DNA from: Acanthococcus lagerstroemiae
Taxonomy: Eukaryota; Arthropoda; Insecta; Hemiptera; Eriococcidae
Length of the DNA stretch: 64,000 bases
Reading direction: 5' to 3'
NCBI GenBank assembly: GCA_031841125.1
Contig: CM063113.1
Coordinates: 23,705,312-23,769,311 of the forward strand
Shown in pieces: positions 56,260 through 64,000 of the stretch; the stretch's first letter is position 1; each line of letters opens with the position of its first letter. Position numbers and translations under genes: made by a program. The notes beneath the pieces were generated by a model that saw only the letters and a program-made list of their open reading frames with translations, had not been told where the DNA came from and searched no databases.

Positions 56260-56549
56260 CAGCAACTGTACTTGCGAAAGGTTTATTACAAAGAAGAAAA
56301 TAAAGGGAAGTATTAAATAGCACGAAATAAAAAGTGTGATTGAACGAAATGTGAAGCCACGAAAAAAAAAGTTTAAATTACGAGTTTTAAAATCGATATC
56401 ACGAAATGACTTGCATACGGTATATTATGTTGTTTAAACACAAAAATTATACGTCATCGCGGATAACGTACAGACTCGTGGAGATAGGAGATCCATGAGT
56501 TTAAGAGGGATCCATTTTTCTATAAAAACGATCATTAAGAATTTTTTCG

Positions 56550-56640
56550 TAAGTACTCTAGAAACGCCATAGAGGGGAGCTCTGAGGTAATGCTCGAAAG
56601 GACGGATTTCAGGGTTTCGGTTGAGAGAACAAAAAAGAGT
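56550..56640 (+). mobile_element. 3' end of the SINE type found at 45578
   Basis: GAGGTAATGCTCGAAAGGACGG and TTTCGGTTGAGAGAACAAAA correspond to the tail half of the SINE inside the R1-type LINE. The tRNA-like head is not present or not recognisable. Confidence 0.6.
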
Positions 56641-57404
56641 GGGCGTGTAAAAATTACCCTTTATTACAGTACATTAGGAATTTTTAGACCTATTATTTAT
56701 GCGAATGACTCCATCGAGATCATCGGAACTCAACGAATTCGTTTTTGATATCGGTTTGGCTCTTAATCTGAATTTGTGGCTCCTGAGGAGGGGGAGAATC
56801 GATTCATAGATTTGTATTGCTCCAAAATTTGATTTTGACATTAATTTGTGCGCAATTGTAAATTTGTGGCAAGTATGATGGAGGCCGAGAATTTGAACTT
56901 TTTATTTCGAGCGCAGTAATATCGTGTCTCTTTTTTTCATTGTGTGTAGAAGGTATTAAAATTCCGGGCGTATTTTATTTTATCGTGTAAGTGAATTATA
57001 CTGCGTTCTGAAGTTTAATTTTTTCTTCAAACTCTTTCTTTTTTTGTTTCGTACTTGTTACTGCGCTTGTCATTTATATATTTCGTGCAAACAGCATATT
57101 TCTTTCGTGAATTCAACATTCCATTGTGGGCCGATAAATGGGTCCCGAAAATAAAACGATACGTTTACTTAATCATTTGTCCCCGCATTGCATACAGTCG
57201 CATGTCATTCAATGTTTTCTAAGCTTTTGTTCAGTGCTGACGCCTACCTCCAACTCAGTGGCTAATTAACAAAAATTCTTCAATAAAATAAAAGAATCAG
57301 GGAGGTCTATGCCTATTCAATAATTGACCGCGAACTGCTACTGGCCTCCCTTGCCACATAATCGAGTTTGACAAACAAGTCAACAGTGATGTTTCCGTGG
57401 AACG
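56641..57404. other. Unassigned stretch
   Basis: GGCTCTTAATCTGAATTTGTGGCTCCT near 56757 loosely recalls the 140-bp array repeat. Otherwise nothing recognised. Confidence 0.3.
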
Positions 57405-57935
57405 TATGGCGATGCACGTATGTGTATGCTAAATTGGCTTCCCAAATACCACACCACTGGCCTCGGAAACTACCCTTCCGAGTATCGCATCAGTGACCGA
57501 AGAGACGCATTGAGGCTAGCCCAGGCCCCCATTTAGCCCCTCCGTTTCGAATTCGCGCTGTCGTGCCAGGGCTACTGTGGGACACCATACTGAACAAGTG
57601 AACAAGCAACACTCACCCAACATTAACCTGGAATTCGGGTGCACCACAGCTGGATGCGCTTCCTTCCTTCACCCATCCCCTCGACTTGGTACGTGTGGCG
57701 ACGCAGGAAAATGGTGACGGCAGAGTAAACCTCTTGCAGGGAATCTGGAGCAGCTCTGCGATCTAACCGAGATGTTATGTCCGGTGTGGGCCGAGCTTTG
57801 TTCGTCGGTTCTCTGCCTCGACCACTCTGTCTTCTTCTTCATGATGGTCCGGACAGAGGCCGACATCCGGTTCCACTCGCTTCCACTCTTCAGCATTTCC
57901 GGAACCAAGACGATATGGTCGATCACGCCGTCGCC
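57405..57935 (-). pseudogene. Diverged 3' end of the R1-type LINE
   Basis: GAACGTATGGCGATGCACGT, AATTGGCTTCCC and TTGAGGCTAGCCC correspond to GAGCGTATGGCGGTGCGTGC, AATTGGCCCCGGG and TTGAGGTAGCCC of the LINE 3' end near 44280-44400. CACTCTTCAGCATTTCCGGA near 57885 corresponds to TTACTCTTCAGCATTATCGG. Only the non-coding 3' end and a little tail coding remain, so this is a separate, older copy. Open frames at 57669-58061 belong to it. Confidence 0.7.
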
Positions 57936-58397
57936 ATCGCTTCTGTAGTCGACGAGGATATCGACAATGATGTTTTAAGAATTGTAGTCACAGCCAGTTC
58001 TGTATCATTAAATGAGGTAGGGACGGATAAAACTTATCGCGTTTTGATGTGCTCCTGGTAGAGAAATTGAAAATTTAGACTTTCGAGTCAGCATGTTTAT
58101 AAGAATGTATGGTTCTACAAGTCAACAGAATTACAAAGCTCGCTCGACGAGGAGTCGAGTGTACAAACAATATTAAAATTGTTTGATTTTGATACTAATG
58201 TCCACTCCATCTTGTCGACCCTGACAAATTCCTCGGTTTTGACTTATTTGTCGAATCAAAATGGTCTAGAATTAGATACTCAACATTGACTCGAAATTCA
58301 GCTCGACTGGGTATAAAATCTGAAGTCGAAATCCCCTCTGCTCCATAGTGAAAATCAAGAGCTAAAAGCTGTAACTCAATCCTCTACTTTGACAAAC
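57936..58397. other. Unassigned stretch
   Basis: No gene or named repeat recognised. Confidence 0.35.
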
Positions 58398-58733
58398 ATG
58401 GGTATATTCCTTTCTACAATGCATAAACTCCTCTGAGGAAAAGTTTTCCATTTTTTATTTCTGCTTGCTTTCTTTTTTCCCCTTTGTTCCTTTTTTCAAA
58501 CTCATTTCTCCTAGTGCTCTTTTCCAACAGGGTTTCTGGGTTACCCCCTAAGGCACCTCAAATGTAAATCTGGTATATTCTTTTCTGCAATGCAGAATCT
58601 CCTCTGAGGAAAAGTTTTCCATTTTTTATTTCTGCCTGTTTTTTTTTTTCTTTTTTCCAAACTCATTTCTCCTAGTGCTCTTTTCTAACAGTGTTTCTGG
58701 GTTACCCCCTAAGGCTCCTTAAATGTAAATCTG
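58398..58733 (+). repeat. Tandem duplication, ~173-bp units
   Basis: GGTATATTC.TTTCT, CTCCTCTGAGGAAAAGTTTT and GGGTTACCCCCTAAGG occur in the same order in both halves (58398-58570 and 58571-58733) with few differences. The pyrimidine tract in each unit differs in length. Confidence 0.85.
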
Positions 58734-58739
58734 TCTCCG

Positions 58740-59040
58740 AAGAGACACGACTAGAAACGAGTAACATCGACCAAATGTGACCGAGATTCACCACAAAAAA
58801 AACAAAAAAAAACAGGAGGGACTAAATTTGGTGAAATTTAACCAAAATGATGAAAAAACCAACACAAACAACCCATTAGACAAAATTAAAATGACCAAAA
58901 AACGGTCCAAAAAAGGACAGAATTACCAACTTCAACTGAATTAATGTGAATGTCGGTCTATAATCACCAAATCTGTCGGAAGCTGACTAAGTGTAACCGA
59001 AATAGACTAACAATCTGCGATTGGACTGATGTCTTTGATA
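58740..59040 (+). repeat. Degenerate short-period repeat zone
   Basis: ACCAAATGTGACC, GTGAAATTTAACCAAAATGA and AAAATGACCAAAAAACGG words return irregularly, as in 21170-22330. No gene. Confidence 0.4.
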
Positions 59041-59100
59041 CTGAATGGTTTGGAAATGTGGAAATACTGATGAAAACCATGACGATAACGTAATGAACAA

Positions 59101-59367
59101 TAGTGGCATAGCCAGGATTCTACCAGGGAGGGGGGAGCAAAATTTTCAGGGGAGAAAAAGTCGAAAATTGAGGTATTTTTTAAACATCTTCGATATTAGA
59201 GGACTATTTTATAAAAATAAAGGTAAAATTACTGCTCGAGCTAAAATTTTTCGAAAAAACGTGTTTTAGGGGCGAAAAATTGCTCATTTTTGCATAGTTT
59301 ACATTCAGTTTTAGGTGCCTTGAGGGGCATTCGCTCCCTTCGCCCACCCCCTTTGGCTACACTACTG
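59101..59367. mobile_element. hAT-like MITE (GTGGCGTAGCC family), 267 bp
   Basis: Starts TAGTGGCATAGCCAGG and ends GGCTACACTACTG; interior as at 26385. Flanks do not show an 8-bp duplication, so one side may have been altered. Confidence 0.85.
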
Positions 59368-59459
59368 CCTCATAGAAATCTTCACATTATATACTATGTG
59401 TATCCTCAAGCTTCCTGTGGTAAACAGTCAGCACCACCTACCGCAGATGGCTGGCTATG

Positions 59460-61160
59460 GGCCTGATTGAAGGTGGAAAACGGAACAAGGGGAGGAAATT
59501 AGGGACAGGGAGCAAATTGTGGAAGCAGCTACGCAGTTCTATGAAAAACTATACGGCAAAAAAAAAAAAACATAAAAGAGAAAGAAGGGGAAAATGAACA
59601 AAACGAAGAAGATGTACCTAAAATATTAAAAAGTGAAGAAGTAGAATACTCCCTTAAAAAAAAATAATAATAAGTAATAAAGCTCCAGGTCCCGATAAAA
59701 TCAGCAATAAAACGTTGAAAATACTTATGGAAATATTAATCACCCCACTAACGGAACTATTCAATCAAATATTAGAAAAAGAAGAGATACCAAAGCAATT
59801 GGAAACAGGGAAAGTAATTTTACTTCATTACAAAGGAAATAGAAAAAGTATAGCAAATTACAGACCGATAAATTTAATAGAAAGTTTGAGTAAACTTTTT
59901 TGAACCATTATCAAAAATCGTTTATACTATCAACTAGATACAAATTAGAGTCGAGAACAAGCGGGCTTAGGCAAAAATGACTCAACAATAGACCAAATCT
60001 TCATAGTTAATCAGTTAATTTAAAAAGCCAATGAATACAATCGGGAAGTGCATCTTATGTTTATCGACTTTAACAAAGCCTTTGAACAGTTCACCACAAC
60101 TTTTTATGGAAAGCTATGAGAAAACAGGGGGGGGGTTGAAGCAAAATAGATTAATATAGTCAGAAAAATATACGAAAATGCAAAAGCCTACATAAAAATG
60201 GACAAATAAGGACGGGAATTTGCAATTCAAAGGGAAAAGTACGCCAAGGTGATCCACTATCCCGGAAGTTATTCAATTGCATCGTAGAACAGATTTTTAG
60301 GAACCTGACTGGGAACAACGAGGAGTGAAAATAGATGGGGATAGGTTGACAAACTTGAAGACTTGCGGATGATGTAGTAATTATAGCGGAAAGTAAAAAG
60401 GAACTCCAAAATATGGCAAACGATCTCATAAATTAAAGTAAAATAGCAGGACTGTCAATAAATATGGAAAAAACAAAAATTATGACAAACAAGGAAATGG
60501 GGGGAATTCAAAATTAAAGGAGGTATAATACAAACAGTGAATGAAATTGAATATTTGGGACAAACAATTTTATTTCAAAATAGGAACAGAAAAGAAATAT
60601 CCAAAAGAATAAAAGGAGGGTTGAAAAACTATTGGGCCAAAAAAGAGTTCCACAAAGGGAAAATAGCAGAGAAACTGAAATTCAAAATCTGGGAGAGTTG
60701 TACCCTACCATCATTAACATACGGATGTCAGACATGGGCGGCAACAAAAGCCAGTGGGAAAAAATTCAATCCACTCAAGGAGCAATGGAAAGAAGTAACT
60801 TAGGAATCAAAAAGCTGGACAAAATCAGAAACACGGAACTCCAGGAAAAATCAGGACTGATCAAAAAGTTAGAAGCAAAATAGGCGGGACATGTAATTAG
60901 GCAAGAGGATGGGGGAGGAAAGTTTTGAACTGGATACCAATGGAAGGGAAGCGCAACAGGGGAAGACCACAAACAAGATGGAGAGGCGAGATAGTTCAGG
61001 AGTGGGGACCAACTTGGGAAAGAGAAGCACGAGAGAGGTAAAGATGGAAGGGATGTGTAGAGGCATTTGCCCAGAAATGGGCCAATATTGGGGAAATAGA
61101 GTCCGACAAAAGTTAAATATAAGAGATTTTACTAACCAATATGCTGTAAAATAAAACTGG
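59460..61160 (+). pseudogene. RTE-type LINE reverse transcriptase, decayed
   Basis: Plus strand: APGPDKISNKTLKILMEILI, then LETGKVILLHYKGNRKSIAN and YRPINLIESLSKLF (59690-59900); STIDQIFIVNQLI and MFIDFNKAFEQF (about 59970-60090); VRQGDPLSRKLFNCIVEQIF (about 60240); RLADDVVIIAESKKELQNM (about 60355); NEIEYLGQTI (60537); KIWESCTLPSLTYGCQTWAA (about 60690); and a C-terminal tail to 61154. The order is that of RTE-type ORF2 without a recognisable endonuclease. Many frameshifts and stops. Same clade as the split element at 13650-15935 (both have IDQI/IDHI, DFNxAF, QGDPLS and the ADD/AND box). Confidence 0.88.
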
Positions 61161-63037
61161 GGCTGCTCAAAGCGGTGGCGCGCTGTTGTCGTTTACCTTG
61201 TAACGCTGATCAAGGGGAATATTTAATTTACAGGCATATGAAGAAATCTCAAGATATTAAGAAAACGAAAGCGTTTATCGAAAAAATGAATAGAACAAAA
61301 TTTATAGTACATAAAATTTCCCTTCCATTGAGACCATTTTTATTTCAATATAATAAATTTTTCTAAAATGTGTAGGGTTTCAGTAGCTCTTTTTTTTCTC
61401 CGCGCTTGCAGTCCAAATAAAAATAAATAAAATAAATTATTTTTTTTTTTTTCCAATCCCCCCTTCAGAAAATCCTAGATCCGCCTATGTTGTAGACCTT
61501 CTCGTATTTTACTACATTTCTCTGTTGTCAAGCTTGTTTTGCGCTTATGTGTTGAATAACTTAACTGTCGGAAATATTCTGCATTTTTTGCGCGTGCTGC
61601 AGAAGATGCTTCCTGTTTTAAAAACCGATTTCAGATCTGTTCTGAAGTTACAGTTTCATTACTTTTCTGTGTACGTTCGTTTTGCAGACAGACAGTATAT
61701 AGTTCCAGAGAAACGTAGGAAGTTAATTTTGAAGCATAAAAGGGTAACTAACCTTCCGAAACCCTCCTTAATTTTGTGATGACTAATGGATTCTCGAATA
61801 GTAGGATTTCTACATTATGCGAGGCACCATTTGCCGCGCTAATTCCAAAGTTAGTCGAAATACCTTACAAGGGTTTCTGGTGGAGCACCGAAGGCAACGA
61901 CCGCTTAGGTGCTGTATTGTTTATAGAAATAATTCAAAACTCGTTTCAGCTAAAATGCGATGGTGGTATCGGTTGAAACTGCAACGGATTATTTATTTAG
62001 TCGTATCTGGAAGGCTTCCTCAACTCCTACATGTGGCTTGCCGTGCACCTTGGCTCGACTCTGCACCACTTGACCGCAATCGTTTATAGCAAAAACGTAC
62101 ACGAATGAAAGAGAAAAAAAAATGAATGGCTCCGACATAGGCCTGTTATAGCTTTTCTTTATTGCCAAAAGTGAACGAGCTCGTTGTACTCGCTTATATA
62201 CTATTATTTAATTGTCGAATTTGATAGTTGATATGCTGTTGACCTTCTGGCAGCGTTGCTTTGTTGTACGCGGAGCAATTTTCAAGTGTTTATTTCGTCC
62301 GATTATGCTAACAGCGTTTAGAATGAAATGTATATTCTGGTGTATTCGTTTCTCTCTGCTCCTTTTGGGTGCCCGAGAGTGTTTCGAATTGAACGGCTAA
62401 CGGATGACTTGAGATGGTAGAAGAATGTAGGTGAGCAGCGTCGATTATGCAGGTAAATTGGTAAAATGATATTCCTCCGATTTACTCACAAAGCGGATAG
62501 ACTTACTGACCTTTGAGTGGATATCATTAAGAGAAAATGTGTACGTAATTGGAGGACTGAGAGTTGCAGCCGGAGAGTAAATCAGAGACGTGATGTATAG
62601 GTGTCGTTTTTCTGAACAGCTGCGGACTGGTTGAACTTAACGACGTCGAGGTGTTCTAATGACTCGAATGATTCTCCAGCTCATTTATAACACCGGTTGG
62701 AGGTATAAAATACCCCGTTTGCCTTCCGCCGTTTGATGGAACGCTTCCATACGAGCTTTGGAGATGGTGAATTTTTGAAAATTTTCACCAGCAGGAGAGC
62801 TTCTAGTTCCCACGATAATTGATTTACGGTTGTATACGTTGGTGAATACACAAGTCATATTATGCGCGGCAACAGCCTAGACGTCACGAGAGCATCCCAA
62901 TACGAAAAAGTTTAGGCCCGACAGTCACGAAGCAATTAACATAATCATAAATTACTCGTAACCGAATCGTAATTAGGAGCTAAACGTACGAAAGAAGTTG
63001 CAATTTGTTTCTTCTGTTTTTTTTTTTTCTCTCTTAG
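61161..63037. other. Unassigned stretch
   Basis: CCTAGATCCGCCTATG near 61489 is a MITE-like end without partner. Overlapping frames at 61525-62089 have no recognised domain. From about 62400 the sequence has fewer simple repeats and no named elements, like the candidate host sequence after it. Confidence 0.35.
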
Positions 63038-63465
63038 GATCATTATTTACTCTTCTGCAATTATTGTTATTGTTGTTGGCTTATTGGAGCAGACAATAAT
63101 CTTTCCATCGTGTGTGCGTTTTGTTTTCTATTGTCGGAGTAATTAGGTATGTGTAGACGGGTGCAGGAGGGGTAGGGGAGGTAATGAAGTGGATGTATTC
63201 TGGAACTCACGTGACGTTTTATTTTCTCTTTCTAATTACAACGAGTCTGGCGATGTCGAATTTACGCGGAAGATTCGCCGAGCACGATTTGTCGATAGAA
63301 TGCGGAATCGCCAGCCGGAGCACTCTGACTTTTAGAAACGCTGATTCGATGGTCGATAATTTTCGACCGCCACGAGTGACGGCTAACGGGCTGGAAGTTG
63401 CGGTGGCTTCTGTTTCACGAATTTCAGGTCATGATGTAGCGGCGTGCGAAGAGGTTCAGTGCCTG
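63038..63465 (+). CDS. Candidate exon with signal-peptide-like start
   Basis: A strong-looking splice acceptor (a long pyrimidine run ending CTCTCTTAG at 63037) and a donor-like CCTG followed by GTGAGATC at 63466 bracket a segment with ATG at 63184. The translation starts MKWMYSGTHVTFYFLFLITT, a basic start and a hydrophobic stretch as in signal peptides, then a mixed-composition region (LRGRFAEHDLSIECG, RPPRVTANGLEVAVASVS). If unspliced the frame ends at 63498 (104 codons). I do not recognise a family. Splice sites this short occur by chance, so the exon is a hypothesis. Confidence 0.3.
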
Positions 63466-63498
63466 GTGAGATCGTATCGGTCGGTTCCTCCGGGGTAG

Positions 63499-64000
63499 CG
63501 AGAAGCTCCGAATCGGCGTACTCGTTAGCGCGAGTCTACTGCAGTAGGATCGAGCAAAGCTTATTAATGAAATTAATCGCCGGCACTGTAAGGGAGCCAC
63601 CACGAATACGTGTTGACAGGTATAGAAAACGGAGCTGTTTTTCAGCCCAGAAAGAATTAGCTGTCTACTTGAAGTTTTCGAGTTACTCTGACACATCTGT
63701 GGCAAGATGGCGACGAACACCAGACTGTGTGAAGTGATTTTTGGATTTGAAATCCGATGATTTTTGAACCTCGTTAATCTCTCGTAATCGTTCTGGCGAA
63801 GTATGTTCGAGACTACTAGTTGAAGTTTCAGTTCAGCTATCGATGGGAACGTCGGGTATAGCGTAACTTTCTGTCAAGTACTTAGCAGCGGGATGCCTCT
63901 CGTAACTCGTTCATTGTCTGTGGGTCTTTGTTGGGTGGCCATCAGGAGTTCGGCTAAATGCGTCATCTCACCAATAATGACGTTTCTTTTCTAAAACTTG
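63499..64000. other. Unassigned right edge
   Basis: Mid-GC sequence with overlapping short frames on both strands (63424-63737) and no named repeat. A gene entering from the right is possible but not visible. Confidence 0.35.

Overview
This window is non-coding-dominated eukaryotic DNA, AT-rich and packed with transposable-element remains. The mix (RTE-type and R1-type LINEs, a BEL/Pao retroelement relic, tRNA-derived SINEs, a non-autonomous Helitron, many hAT-like MITEs) points to an arthropod, most likely an insect; the species cannot be read from the sequence. There are no bacterial operons, no rRNA, no bona fide tRNA genes and no CRISPR array. No long intact host gene is visible. The only host-gene candidates are a short 5' exon with a clean splice donor in a CpG-rich stretch (about 12.5-13.34 kb) and a possible signal-peptide exon at 63.04-63.47 kb.

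Layout. 0-3.4 kb: an inverted family of about 400-bp repeats, GTTTTAAAAC-rich blocks and an 85-bp palindromic insertion. 4.8-5.5 kb: BEL/Pao pol relic. 7.28-11.89 kb: a terminal-inverted-repeat (TIR) element with a 4-bp target duplication, whose termini match the 85-bp palindrome and which carries a 3.8-kb Helitron. 13.6-15.9 kb: an RTE-type LINE broken by a hAT MITE and by a second, antisense LINE. 16.5-18.2 kb: SINE, fold-back and MITE nest. 25.3-28.7 kb: a minus-strand LINE with recognisable endonuclease and reverse transcriptase parts, broken by three DNA elements. 31.8-38.7 kb: several degenerate repeat arrays, including a roughly 140-bp repeat in two opposed blocks around a low-complexity core. 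39.0-45.0 kb: a recent 2.97-kb tandem duplication whose right breakpoint lies inside an R1-type LINE (44.2-46.2 kb), which itself holds a SINE. 49.5-61.2 kb: more LINE, SINE and MITE copies, including a SINE with a 10-bp target duplication at 53.6-54.1 kb. 61.2-64 kb: mostly unassigned.

The nesting gives a relative history. LINEs came first and decayed, hAT and fold-back MITEs entered them later, and the 2.97-kb duplication is the youngest large event because its copies are nearly identical. Several insertions can be proved inside the window because an uninterrupted homologue or a continuous reading frame gives the empty site. The least explained items are the 4-bp-duplication TIR family, the fold-back family whose arms match each other within a copy but drift between copies, and the opposed repeat array at 35.5-38.7 kb. 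All assignments rest on motif reading by eye; no database search was run.
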